The translations under genes were made by a program, and so were the position numbers. Below are positions 8,506 to 17,181 of a stretch of DNA of 62,839 nucleotides, in pieces. Each line of letters opens with the position of its first letter. Positions within the stretch are counted from its first letter, which is position 1. The notes under the pieces are model-generated. The model was not told the origin of the DNA, searched no databases, and worked only from the letters and a program-made list of their open reading frames with translations. The stretch lies in assembly GCA_023417475.1 (NCBI GenBank), contig JAEZFP010000026.1, positions 1 through 62,839 on the forward strand, in the 5' to 3' direction. Source of the stretch: Bacillota bacterium. GTDB lineage: Bacteria; Bacillota; UBA4882; UBA8346.

Positions 8506-8567
8506 GTCGTCCACGCTAGCTACCCGTCGCTGCTCGCGCAAGCGAATTAAGAAAATAAGGTGACGAC
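8506..8567. repeat. Short palindromic element, copy A2
   Basis: About 62 bp with imperfect terminal inverted repeats, GTCGTCCACGCTAGCT at the left and a GGTGACGAC end at the right. It has the CGCAAGCG core and an eight-base insertion (CGTCGCTG) relative to other copies. It is followed by a linker that also joins copies A3 and A4 (an AAAAGTTATTTTCTA block), then by family B copy 2. Confidence 0.75.
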
Positions 8568-8611
8568 ATCGACCCAAAAGTTATTTTCTAGGTAGTCGGC
8601 CACCCCGGCAG

Positions 8612-8797
8612 GCCGGGGCAAGCGAAGGAAAGAAAATTGGGGCGCGACTCACCCCCCTTCGATAGCGAATACTTGATCCAACTTTTTACAATCCCCCTCT
8701 CTTTTGAATAACAGCCGGTTCGAAGCGGTGGAAGAGAGGGGGGCCATGGGACATTTTCTCAAGAGCTAACAATTGGAACAGAGAAGTCTATTTTCTA
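8612..8797. repeat. 190-bp dispersed repeat, copy 2 (family B)
   Basis: Nearly identical to 1-190, including the CCCCCTCTCTT...AAGAGAGGGGG inverted repeat and the CCGGTTCGAAGCGG core. The copies differ by point changes and single-base indels, as expected for dispersed copies of some age. It is non-coding and lies between the flippase-like gene and the promoter of the lipoprotein gene. Confidence 0.75.
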
Positions 8798-8907
8798 TGG
8801 AGCTACTTCGTTGCGGGGGAAGGCGCGCTAGTTACGGGCGTGCCAAACGCAATCGATAGCGTCATTTGGAAAAATAGTGTAAAATTATCTACATTTCCAA
8901 CTAATTT

Positions 8908-8934
8908 ACAGGAAAAATTACCAAAGTGTCGAAC
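8908..8934 (+). promoter_or_regulatory. Candidate sigma-H promoter for the lipoprotein operon
   Basis: ACAGGAAAA (-35 type RnAGGAwWW), an 11-base spacer, then GTCGAAC (-10 type RnnGAAT with the last T changed to C). It lies about 40 bases upstream of the start codon at 8973, a normal distance. Ten bases around the -35 and seven around the -10 are identical to the element at 2430-2456. Confidence 0.5.
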
Positions 8935-8972
8935 ATAATACACCGGTAAAATTCTGTGAAAGGGAGGAAATT

Positions 8973-9365
8973 ATGGTTTCATACGGGAAAATTCTCAAAA
9001 AAGTGGCAATCATCATCGGAGTCATTGGATTGCTCGCCGGTTGCGGCGGGGGCGGCGGGGGTAAAAAAAGTCCGGCCGGAGCATTTAGTATTAGTGGTCA
9101 AGTGAAAAGCAGCTCGGGAATTCCGGTTTACAACGCCAAAGTGAGCTTGAACAATGGTGGCGCTGTTGCCAATACCGACCGGAATGGTGTTTTCACGCTA
9201 AAAAATGTCGCGTCCGGTCAAATGACGGTGGCCGTTGAAAAGTCTGGTTATCAGAAGAACCAGGCGACGATTGAGGTGAAGGCCGACGTCACCGATTATC
9301 AGCTTAAACTGTCACCCGCCGCGAATACGGCGACAATCAGCGGGGGGGTTACGTTAGGTGATTAA
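8973..9365 (+). CDS. Lipoprotein with carboxypeptidase-regulatory-like domain
   Basis: 130 residues. The signal peptide ends in a clear lipobox, LLAGC, with Cys24 as the predicted lipidated residue, followed by a Gly-rich tether (GGGGGG). The rest is a single beta-sandwich of the CarboxypepD_reg type (SISGQVKSSSGIPVYNAKVSL ... DRNGVFTLKNV ... SGYQ). The ATG follows AAGGGAGG. The end overlaps the GTG start of the large repeat protein by eight bases, so the two are translationally coupled and probably form a surface pair. No catalytic residues are seen. Confidence 0.75.
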   Translation: MVSYGKILKKVAIIIGVIGLLAGCGGGGGGKKSPAGAFSISGQVKSSSGIPVYNAKVSLNNGGAVANTDRNGVFTLKNVASGQMTVAVEKSGYQKNQATIEVKADVTDYQLKLSPAANTATISGGVTLGD

Positions 9366-11835
9366 ATTATTCCGTCATTATTTTGTTTATCTAATCGCCC
9401 TCGTTATCGTATCGGGATTTGCTACCGCCAGTTTCATCCATGCCAACAGTAATGGAGGAAATGTCGCTCCGCAGGTTAAGTTCGGCAAACCGACCAGCGC
9501 GGCAGGGGTTAAAGCCAACTGGAACGGGAACGTCACAGTGACCATCAGTTTGCGTGATGAAAACGGAAATGAATATTCAACCCAACTGGTCATCAGTAAC
9601 GGTATGACTTCCGGCAGTTTTACCTTGGAGGGGATCCCTGCGGGAGTTAACTATATTTTGACGGCGGTTGCCGAGGATTCAATCGGGCAAAAGGCGTCCT
9701 TAAAGGCGATTCTCTCGCAAATTGCGGCGAACTCCACAGTTAATGTGATCGTGGACGGACTAACCACCAAAATAGTCGACGCCTTGGAATTGATTGCCGT
9801 TCGCCAAGGGACCTCCGTTCATAAATTACCAGCGACCACTGTCCAAGCAGTTCAAGATAGTTTCAAGACCAATCCAAACGCTTCACCTGAAGAAGTTGCG
9901 GATCATTTCGCGTATTCGGTATCGGGCAAAGTCATCGATGCCGGCAATAACGGCATCGCCGGTGTCACCCTCGGTTTCAGCAATGGGACTACCGTTACCA
10001 CCGGGACCGACGGCAGTTGGAGCAAAAGCGGGCTAAGCGGGACGGTGACCGTGACGCCGAGCAAGTCGGGGTATAGCTTTACGCCGGTCAGCACCCAAGT
10101 GACTGGAACGGCCAACAATGTCAACTTTACCGGGACCGCGGCGCCGACAACCTATGCCGTATCGGGCAAAGTCATCGATGCCAACAATAACGTCATCACC
10201 GGTGTCACCCTCGGTTTCAGCGACGGGAGCAGCGTTACCACCGGGACCGACGGCAGTTGGAGCAAAAGCGGGCTAAGCGGGACGGTCACCGTGACGCCGA
10301 GCAAGTCGGGGTATAGCTTTACGCCGGTCAGCACCCAAGTGACTGGAACGGCCAACAATGTCAACTTTACCGGGACCGCGACTTTTACCGCTTCGGGAAG
10401 GGTAACTGATGGAAATGGTAATGGTATCGAGGGCGTAACAATCAGTTTCCTACATATTGCAGCCTCCTTTGATTCAGTGACCACAGATGCTAATGGCTAT
10501 TGGGTTCGGGATGGTCTAATTCCTACGGTTACGGTAAAGCCGACCAAGAGCGGCTGGCACTTTGACCCAGAAAGTAAGAGCCTTAAAGGGTCCAGCTCCG
10601 CTGTGAACTTTCAAGGGGATCCGTTTTACAGTGTATCAGGCAAGGTAACCGATAAGAAGGGTAAAGGTATTCAGGGTGTGTGGGTCAATTTCTCTTATAT
10701 TAGCGGCAGTGCCAAAACCGATGCTCAAGGCAACTGGTCTAAGGCTAATCTATACGGAACGGTAAAAGTAACACCCGAGGGAGAAGGAACATTCCTTCCA
10801 GCTAGTATTAATGTCACACAGGCACGATCCGATGTGAACTTCACAATCGTTCCGGCAGACTACACGGTTTCTGGAGTCGTAACCGATGAAAATGGGAATG
10901 GACTTAAAGAAGTATCTATCGTTTTTAGCGGGGGTTATTCAGGGTTCGTCCATACGGATGCGAGCGGGAAATGGAGTCAAACCGGCCTTAACGGGACTGT
11001 TACGATTACACCCCAAGGACATGCCCTGAGTTTTACTCCTGCAAAAATTGACGTTATCAGCCCTGATAACAATATTAATTTTGTCGGAAAATCGGTGTAT
11101 TACAATATATCGGGTCGATTGACAGATGAAAACGGCAATGGAGTTAAAGGCACTATTTATTTAAACGATCAAGCCTATGGCTATACGACTGAAGATGGTT
11201 ATTATACCATCAATTCGTTACTTGGTTCAAATAAAATTCGCCCCAGCATATTGGGCCGTAAATGCGAACCAAGCGAAATTGTAGTAAATAGCGCGAACGA
11301 ACATGTTGACTTTAAGTGCACTAAGGTAACCTATACATTCTCCGGAAGAATTGTAGATAATGCCGGAAACGGTATTGAAGGTGCTACGATTAGCTTTTAT
11401 GGTCTAGGAACCTATGGTGATGTCGTAACCGACGCTAACGGTTATTGGACTCGGGCGGGTATTCTCTATCAAGATTCTGTTCGGGTCTATCCGCTTAAAT
11501 CTTCCTGGGTCTTTAGTCCAGCCGAGTTAAGGATATCATCGGTTGAAGGAAATCAGACCATTAATTTCATCGGGGTTCCATTTAGTCAGACTTATGGAAT
11601 TAGTGGCAGGATAACGGACTATAGCAATAATGGAGTCTCCGGAGTGGAGGTTAATTTTACCGGAGGCGCTTGGAGCGTCAAGACAGATTCTGACGGTTAT
11701 TGGTCACGTGATGGACTTTTGGGGAAAGTTACGGTAATACCAAAGTTGTTAGGATGGTCATTTAACCCGACTGCGGTTGAAGTTAGTGGCGCAAGTTCAA
11801 GTGTCAACTTTCAAGGAGTTGCGACAAATCCTTAA
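9358..11835 (+). CDS. Exported multi-domain protein with eight CarboxypepD-type repeats
   Basis: 825 residues from a GTG start. A signal peptide occupies residues 1-30 (YLIALVIVSGFATASFIHA), then an N-terminal region of about 150 residues. Eight tandem beta-sandwich repeats of about 80 residues follow, each starting like YSVSGKVIDANNNGI and containing TDGSWSKSGL and VTVTP-type strands. Repeats 1 and 2 are almost identical at DNA level (240-bp offset); repeats 3-8 are diverged. No sortase motif or terminal Phe is present, so attachment is unclear. It is coupled to the lipoprotein upstream. Such repeat stacks usually act as spacers or adhesive stalks. Confidence 0.75.
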   Translation: MIKLFRHYFVYLIALVIVSGFATASFIHANSNGGNVAPQVKFGKPTSAAGVKANWNGNVTVTISLRDENGNEYSTQLVISNGMTSGSFTLEGIPAGVNYILTAVAEDSIGQKASLKAILSQIAANSTVNVIVDGLTTKIVDALELIAVRQGTSVHKLPATTVQAVQDSFKTNPNASPEEVADHFAYSVSGKVIDAGNNGIAGVTLGFSNGTTVTTGTDGSWSKSGLSGTVTVTPSKSGYSFTPVSTQVTGTANNVNFTGTAAPTTYAVSGKVIDANNNVITGVTLGFSDGSSVTTGTDGSWSKSGLSGTVTVTPSKSGYSFTPVSTQVTGTANNVNFTGTATFTASGRVTDGNGNGIEGVTISFLHIAASFDSVTTDANGYWVRDGLIPTVTVKPTKSGWHFDPESKSLKGSSSAVNFQGDPFYSVSGKVTDKKGKGIQGVWVNFSYISGSAKTDAQGNWSKANLYGTVKVTPEGEGTFLPASINVTQARSDVNFTIVPADYTVSGVVTDENGNGLKEVSIVFSGGYSGFVHTDASGKWSQTGLNGTVTITPQGHALSFTPAKIDVISPDNNINFVGKSVYYNISGRLTDENGNGVKGTIYLNDQAYGYTTEDGYYTINSLLGSNKIRPSILGRKCEPSEIVVNSANEHVDFKCTKVTYTFSGRIVDNAGNGIEGATISFYGLGTYGDVVTDANGYWTRAGILYQDSVRVYPLKSSWVFSPAELRISSVEGNQTINFIGVPFSQTYGISGRITDYSNNGVSGVEVNFTGGAWSVKTDSDGYWSRDGLLGKVTVIPKLLGWSFNPTAVEVSGASSSVNFQGVATNP
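9919..10380 (+). repeat. Recent intragenic tandem duplication
   Basis: Segments 9919-10140 and 10159-10380 are near identical over 222 bp with an exact 240-bp offset (80 codons), while neighbouring protein repeats have diverged. This points to a recent in-frame duplication or gene conversion within the repeat protein. Confidence 0.85.
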
Positions 11836-11895
11836 ACCGCTTAGGTTGACTTCATTGACGAATTAGCGTAAAAAATTATCAAAACCAGCAATAGA

Positions 11896-11940
11896 CAACG
11901 AGTTGGATGTTCGGTAGAGAAATCCAGCTCGTTGTTTTTT
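11896..11940 (+). terminator. Intrinsic terminator after the repeat protein
   Basis: Stem CAACGAGTTGGAT (11896-11908) / ATCCAGCTCGTTG (11922-11934) with one G-T pair, a 13-base loop and a run of T. Confidence 0.88.
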
Positions 11941-12003
11941 ATTAAAACACTGACATGAAAATCATCCGTTTTGGAAACCTATCCCTAAGGAGGGAAAATT
12001 TTA

Positions 12004-14136
12004 TTGCAATTGTTAATGGCAAATCCTGATCAAGTCTTAAAAAAGTCTTTCCACGCTAATACCCTGCAACCCCAATTAATGTGTAGCGATTGGGTTTTGC
12101 CGGTTTGGCTTCAAAAACAGCAGAACCCCGATTTACCCACTTTTGACTTGGGCCAACCCGCCTTGGTGAACCGGGTCTGCCGCAGTTGGGTGGAGCTGCG
12201 CAGTTCCACCGGGAGCGCGATTCGGATCGACCGTTTTGGTGTGATGGATCTGGTTGAGGTTGGTTGGTCATTGGAGATTTGGGTGGAGGCCGGGACGAAC
12301 CGTTGGACGCCCGGTCAATTTGAAACAGTCTCCCAACGGAGCGGACTGGAATCGCTTTGGGTCGAAACCCAAGCGCAATACGGAACGGGAATTTGCCGGA
12401 TGCGCCTCTCCCCTGCGGCCGAACTGCCAGGGCAAGGGGACGCTTTTCGGCTGGAAGTGGAACTTTTACAAGCCCAAAGCGACTTACAACGTTTGGGGGT
12501 CTACTTTGTGTTGCGCCCATACAATAACGATGGATTTCACCCGATTAACCGTCTGCGCTATGATCGCTCCTGGACGACGGTTAACGGCCGGAAGCTGCTA
12601 TTTTTCCTCAATGAGCCGGGCATCTGCTGTGCCGGCGACGCCAAGCTGGGGGACGTGCAGCGCTGCCTGCGGGTTGGCGAGGGAACCCAGGATTTTCACT
12701 CCGCAGACGGCACCGCCACGGGTTTATATGGGTTTTCCGGGTTATATGCGGAATTTGGCAAAATTACCTTGTTATTATGGCCGAAACCGCCGCGTCCTAA
12801 GGTGGAACGGAAGCTGACCCCGGCTGCGGTCGCCAGCCATCCAACTGGGAAGAACCGGAATACGGCTCCAAAGATCATCACCGGGACTGTTTTTGATCAA
12901 ATCTATCAAACAAACTGCAATTATCTGGATCATGGCCTTAGGACGGGACAAGGCGGCGCTACCCCGTCCCTGCTGCTATTGTTGAATCGTTTGGGATGCT
13001 TTCACATCAGTCGCGGCATTTTAGAAAGAGTCCTGCGCAAAGTGCGCTGGGACGGAAGATTGACCGGGGCTGACCTTCGCAATGATCAACTGCTCTTTTT
13101 GGCCGTTGATTATGTTCAATTCAGTGGCGATCACAGTTTTGCCGAGCGGCACTGGCGGGTTTGGCGCCAGATTGGAGCCTGGCTACGCAGCAATTTACAG
13201 CTTGACCGGGTTGCTCCATCCGACCGGCGCTTGCTGACGGGGGAGACGGTTTCCGGCTGGGAACTGGAGGGACTTTTATGGTCCTATGCGGCGCTAAAGT
13301 CGCTGTCCGGCGTTTGCGGATTGTTGGGACGAAATCAGGAGCAAAATCAATACCAAAGCGATTGTTTGCGATTATGGGAAATGCTCAACCGGTCGTTGCA
13401 TGATTCCAGCGAGAATTGGCGATCTTCCGGCCGCCAGGCTTTGGGCGCCTTAAACTCGCTTTTCCCGTTACAGATTTGGGAAGCCGACCAACCCCGGCTG
13501 CGAGAGCTGCTGGAATACGCTTCGGAACACTGGTTGTATCAGGGCGGTTTTTTTATTCCGAGCGAGTTTTCCGGGATTGATCCGGAAGCGACCGTTTTTT
13601 TGGCGACGGTTTTGGCCCAAGCGGGAATGAACTATGCGGCCTTATGGCAATTTTTAGTCCGCTCCGGCAATCCGGTCTGGGTTTGGCCGGACCGGATTCA
13701 ACCCCGGACGTTGGAGGGAATTGGCCAAACCGGTCATTGTTTTGCGGCCGGAGTTGGCATGTTGCTGCTGTTACGGACGATCCTGGTGACGGAGTTTCAA
13801 AACTCCTTGCGATTGCTGCCGGGAGTGTTGACCAGTCCTTGCTGGGACAATGCGGTGTTGCGGATTGTCGATCTCGACACGGCGTTTGGACCGATTTCCC
13901 TGCGGAGTTCGCAGATGGGCGGGGTATTGCAGCTCGAGTATCGTGCCAATTACCGGCGCCGTCCGGCTAAAGTAGAGTTGGAGCTGGGAAAGGACTATCT
14001 TTTTTTAGCGGTTGACCGGGGCGTCCCAGAATTTACCGGAACCAGGATTGCCATAGATCCGGACTTTAAAATGCTGCGATTACGCCGCCTCAGTTATGCA
14101 GCTTGTCTTGACAACACTTTTACGGACACGATATAA
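12004..14136 (+). CDS. Unrecognised 710-residue protein, possibly an alpha/alpha-toroid glycoside-hydrolase fold
   Basis: No signal peptide. Residues 1-270 look beta-rich; residues 300-600 contain helical, Trp-rich segments such as VSGWELEGLLWSYAALKSL and GIGQTGHCFAAGVGMLLLLR spaced like the hairpins of six-hairpin glycosidases; a short beta-rich tail closes it. I do not recognise the family with certainty. A TTG start at 12004 follows AAGGAGGG; ATG 12016 is an alternative. It is monocistronic, between a terminator (11896) and a strong promoter embedded in its own 3' end (14108). Cytoplasmic carbohydrate processing is a guess from fold-like features only. Confidence 0.5.
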   Translation: MQLLMANPDQVLKKSFHANTLQPQLMCSDWVLPVWLQKQQNPDLPTFDLGQPALVNRVCRSWVELRSSTGSAIRIDRFGVMDLVEVGWSLEIWVEAGTNRWTPGQFETVSQRSGLESLWVETQAQYGTGICRMRLSPAAELPGQGDAFRLEVELLQAQSDLQRLGVYFVLRPYNNDGFHPINRLRYDRSWTTVNGRKLLFFLNEPGICCAGDAKLGDVQRCLRVGEGTQDFHSADGTATGLYGFSGLYAEFGKITLLLWPKPPRPKVERKLTPAAVASHPTGKNRNTAPKIITGTVFDQIYQTNCNYLDHGLRTGQGGATPSLLLLLNRLGCFHISRGILERVLRKVRWDGRLTGADLRNDQLLFLAVDYVQFSGDHSFAERHWRVWRQIGAWLRSNLQLDRVAPSDRRLLTGETVSGWELEGLLWSYAALKSLSGVCGLLGRNQEQNQYQSDCLRLWEMLNRSLHDSSENWRSSGRQALGALNSLFPLQIWEADQPRLRELLEYASEHWLYQGGFFIPSEFSGIDPEATVFLATVLAQAGMNYAALWQFLVRSGNPVWVWPDRIQPRTLEGIGQTGHCFAAGVGMLLLLRTILVTEFQNSLRLLPGVLTSPCWDNAVLRIVDLDTAFGPISLRSSQMGGVLQLEYRANYRRRPAKVELELGKDYLFLAVDRGVPEFTGTRIAIDPDFKMLRLRRLSYAACLDNTFTDTI

Positions 14137-14137
14137 T
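14108..14137 (+). promoter_or_regulatory. Sigma-A promoter for the S1-domain gene
   Basis: Perfect TTGACA (14108-14113) and perfect TATAAT (14132-14137) with an 18-base spacer. It overlaps the last codons of the upstream gene and predicts a transcript start about 45 bases before the S1-gene ATG. Confidence 0.85.
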
Positions 14138-14190
14138 ATATTATATTTAAATCCGTGTTGTAAAAGAAATTAGAGGAGGATTTTTGTAGT

Positions 14191-14574
14191 ATGGCTTTAG
14201 AGGTTGGCCAGATTGTCGAGGGGAAAGTAACCGGTATTACAAATTTCGGCGCATTTATCGAACTCCCCACCGGTCAAACAGGATTAGTGCACATTTCCGA
14301 AGTTGCTGACGAGTATGTTAAAGACGTGAATCATTTCTTGAAGCAAAACGATCTGGTCAAAGTAAAAGTGCTAAATCTCGATAAAGGAAAGATTGGCTTG
14401 TCGATTCGTCAGGCCCAAGCCCCAACGGAGCGGGTGGTTAAGCAGAATCGGCAATCTTTTGAAGATAAACTGGCGAAGTTTATGAAGGATTCAGACGAAC
14501 GCCAGACCGACTTGCGCCGGAATGCCGATTCCAAACGCGGCGGACGCGGCGGCGGCAGAGCGCCGAGCATGTGA
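14191..14574 (+). CDS. S1 RNA-binding domain protein (YabR/GSP13-like)
   Basis: 127 residues with one S1 domain at about 3-75 (VGQIVEGKVTGITNFGAFIEL, GLVHISEVADEYVKDV, LNLDKGKIGLSIRQA) and a basic, Arg/Gly-rich tail (RRNADSKRGGRGGGR) likely to bind nucleic acid. This is the layout of the ribosome-associated general-stress proteins YabR and YugI of Bacillus. It is cytosolic. ATG at ideal distance from GAGGAGGA. Its own strong sigma-A promoter and a terminator at 14595 make it monocistronic. Confidence 0.85.
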   Translation: MALEVGQIVEGKVTGITNFGAFIELPTGQTGLVHISEVADEYVKDVNHFLKQNDLVKVKVLNLDKGKIGLSIRQAQAPTERVVKQNRQSFEDKLAKFMKDSDERQTDLRRNADSKRGGRGGGRAPSM

Positions 14575-14594
14575 GATTTTGAACAAACATTGAG

Positions 14595-14619
14595 ACCCAG
14601 CGATTTGGCTGGGTTTTTT
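14595..14619 (+). terminator. Intrinsic terminator of the S1-domain gene
   Basis: Stem ACCCAGC / GCTGGGT with a six-base loop and six T, in the gap between the convergent S1 and helicase genes. Confidence 0.88.
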
Positions 14620-14655
14620 GTTTTTGAAAACGTGAATGACGGGTTGGGTAAATAC

Positions 14656-17013
14656 CTAATCATTTTGATCCCAGAACGCGGCAAGCGTTTGCCGGTATTC
14701 GGGAGTTGAAAACGGTCGGCCCGGGAGGAACCAATCGGGCGGAAGCAACTCTTGGTAGCTTTCGTCAAGGAAACGGTCATCCAAAAGCAGCACCACCCCG
14801 CGGTCCTCGGGCGTGCGGAAGACGCGTCCGGCCGATTGGACCACGCGAATCAGTCCGGGGATGATATAGGCGTAGAGCATGCCCCGTCCGTCCTGCTCGT
14901 CGTAATACAGTTTGAGCAATTCCTGTTCGTCACTGAGCGTCGGCAATCCGGGACCAACAATGATCACTCCGACCAGTTCTTCGCCGGGCAGGTCGATTCC
15001 TTCGCCGAAGATTCCGCCCAAAACCGCCAAACCGAGATTGGAACGGTTAGGGTTGCGGTTGGAGACGCGCCGCAAAAATTCCAGTTTGGCCGGGTTCGAC
15101 ATATGGGGCGATTGGGTGAAAACCTCGGCCCCCGTTCCGACGGCGGCGGTGATCAACGGCCAAATCGTCTGCAGATAGGCGTATGAGGGGAAAAACATCA
15201 AATAATTGCCGGTATGGGCGAGGACGAGCGTCGCGGCCGCCTGGGCGACCGCGCTGGCCGTATCTTTCCGGGCATTGAACCGGGTATCGATTCCCGGAAC
15301 ATGAAGGTAAAGCCGGTTTTCTTGCGGAAACGGCGAGGTCAACCGGAGCTGAAGCGGTTCCCGCGCCCCCAAAAGCTGTTGAAAATAGGGCGCCGGCGCC
15401 AATGTCGCCGAGAAAAAAACGGCGGAACGGCTGTATTCCAGACGTTCCCGCAGTCGCGGTCCGGGGTTGAGACAAAATAGGCGAAGCTGGACGCCGTGTT
15501 GTTCCTGTTTGGCGTAAAGGGCATAATTGGCATCCAATTTGGTCGCGATCCGGATGAAAGCGGTTAATTCCAGGTAAAATTCGGTGACGGTTTCCCAGAG
15601 CGGATGGCTGGTTTGTTGACGCAGGAACCGTTCGCATAAGGCCGCTAACTTTTCCAGGGCCGGTTCGAACATTTCCGGCAGTTCGGCCAGGCGGACGCCG
15701 GGCCGTTGTTCTTTCCAAAGGTCCCGTTCCCATTGCTCGAAGAAGAGCCCGGCCGCCAGAATCGCGTCGGCGATCCGCGGTTCGGAGCGGCGTAAGTCAA
15801 ATTCCAAACGCTGCAGCCGGGACTGTTCCAGTATTGCCGAATACATCTCCCGACCCCGGGCCACCAGATTGTGGGCTTCGTCAATCAGGAACAGGCAGTC
15901 GCGGCGTTTGGGGCCTAAAAAGAAACGGCGCAAATAAACGCCGGGATCGAACAGATAGTTGTAGTCGCCGATGATCAGGTCGGCTTGGAGGGCCAAATCC
16001 AACGAGAGTTCATACGGGCAGACCTGATGCCGACGGCCCCATTCGGCGACCACTTCCGGGGTGATCAGCTCATAGGCCAGCAGCGCGGGGATGATTGGCT
16101 CCACTTTAGCGTAATAATTATCCGTATAGGGGCAGCCGCCGGGTTTGCATGAGGAGCCCGGCGAGGGGCAGACCCGTTCCTTGGCCTCGATAAAAACGGT
16201 CCGTAACCGTAAACCCTGTTGTGTTAGGTTCGCCAGGGTTTTTTTGACGATCTCTTTGCCCACTGTTTTAGCGGTCAGGAAAAAGAGGCGTTTCAGCTCC
16301 TGCCGGACCAAGCTTTGCAAGGCCGGAAAGAGGACGGCGACGGTTTTGCCGATTCCGGTCGCGGCTTCGGCGATTACATCCCGTTCACCATTGACGGCGG
16401 CCAGCACGGTTTCGATCAGTTCGTTCTGGCCGGGACGGGGAGTGGGAAACGGAAAATTAAGCCTGAGGATGGAATCGTTCCGGACTTGCTGCCAATGTTC
16501 CAAATCCAACTGTTGTCTGAGAAACCCGTCGGCCAACTCCCGGAATAAAATTTCCGATTGTTCCGGTTGAAGATTGACCGCAAAGGAACGTTCGGAAAGA
16601 TCATCCAGATTGAGATAGGTCAGACGGCCGCTGACCTGCCGGTCGGGGTGGCGTTGGGAGACAAAATAGAGATATAAATGAAGCTGGGCCAGATGAATCG
16701 GAAATTGGTCCATTTGAAGATCGCCCAGGGGCAGGTAGGTTGTTTTGACCTCTTCCACCAGGATTCCGGCGTCAGTGGTGAGCAAGCCGTCGATCCGACC
16801 GCGCAGGGTCAGTTGGTAACCCAGGTTTTCATATTGAAACTCGATTGGGACCTCGGCCCGGTAACCGGGAAGTTGACGCGAGGAAACCAGTTGATGGCCC
16901 TGGGTTCCTTCTTGCCCGCGGGTGCTGGCCACAAAACCCGATCCAAGGTCCTTCGGATGGTAAAGAGCGTGTAAAAAGTCGGTCACTGCGATGGATATTT
17001 GGCGGATGGCCAA
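14656..17013 (-). CDS. PD-(D/E)XK nuclease-like / XPD-DinG family helicase fusion
   Basis: 785 residues. Residues 1-180 carry D74 (GRIDG) and E88-V-K90 (VEEVK), the D-x13-ExK core of RecB/Cas4-type nucleases. The rest is a superfamily 2 XPD/DinG helicase: Walker A ATGIGKT (218-224), four cysteines (C282, C289, C294, C332) suited to an Fe-S cluster, DEAH at 378-381, and C-terminal motifs with GEGIDLPG and SAGRVFRTPEDRG. It should unwind DNA 5' to 3' and may cut it, suggesting repair or R-loop/flap processing. It is convergent to the S1 gene and divergent from the PBP gene. Fusions of this type exist in Clostridia, but the role is not settled. Confidence 0.85.
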   Translation of the reverse strand: MAIRQISIAVTDFLHALYHPKDLGSGFVASTRGQEGTQGHQLVSSRQLPGYRAEVPIEFQYENLGYQLTLRGRIDGLLTTDAGILVEEVKTTYLPLGDLQMDQFPIHLAQLHLYLYFVSQRHPDRQVSGRLTYLNLDDLSERSFAVNLQPEQSEILFRELADGFLRQQLDLEHWQQVRNDSILRLNFPFPTPRPGQNELIETVLAAVNGERDVIAEAATGIGKTVAVLFPALQSLVRQELKRLFFLTAKTVGKEIVKKTLANLTQQGLRLRTVFIEAKERVCPSPGSSCKPGGCPYTDNYYAKVEPIIPALLAYELITPEVVAEWGRRHQVCPYELSLDLALQADLIIGDYNYLFDPGVYLRRFFLGPKRRDCLFLIDEAHNLVARGREMYSAILEQSRLQRLEFDLRRSEPRIADAILAAGLFFEQWERDLWKEQRPGVRLAELPEMFEPALEKLAALCERFLRQQTSHPLWETVTEFYLELTAFIRIATKLDANYALYAKQEQHGVQLRLFCLNPGPRLRERLEYSRSAVFFSATLAPAPYFQQLLGAREPLQLRLTSPFPQENRLYLHVPGIDTRFNARKDTASAVAQAAATLVLAHTGNYLMFFPSYAYLQTIWPLITAAVGTGAEVFTQSPHMSNPAKLEFLRRVSNRNPNRSNLGLAVLGGIFGEGIDLPGEELVGVIIVGPGLPTLSDEQELLKLYYDEQDGRGMLYAYIIPGLIRVVQSAGRVFRTPEDRGVVLLLDDRFLDESYQELLPPDWFLPGRPFSTPEYRQTLAAFWDQND

Positions 17014-17181
17014 TGGAGTTCCTCCGTGATTTGCTTAGCGCTTCATCCTTATTCTAGCATGTTCGCGCGAGTGAAGCAAATCCGACCAGGGCGATCCAAC
17101 CGGTCCCCGCAGGCAGTTTCCATTGCTTCCCCAGTATGGATTGGTGCGATTGCCGCGAAAGCTAACGCCAGAGGTGTGATC

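Noticed and set aside
15047..15733. 228-codon frame antiparallel or out of frame within the helicase gene
   Set aside because: Shadow of the GC-rich helicase gene; no start signal or family.
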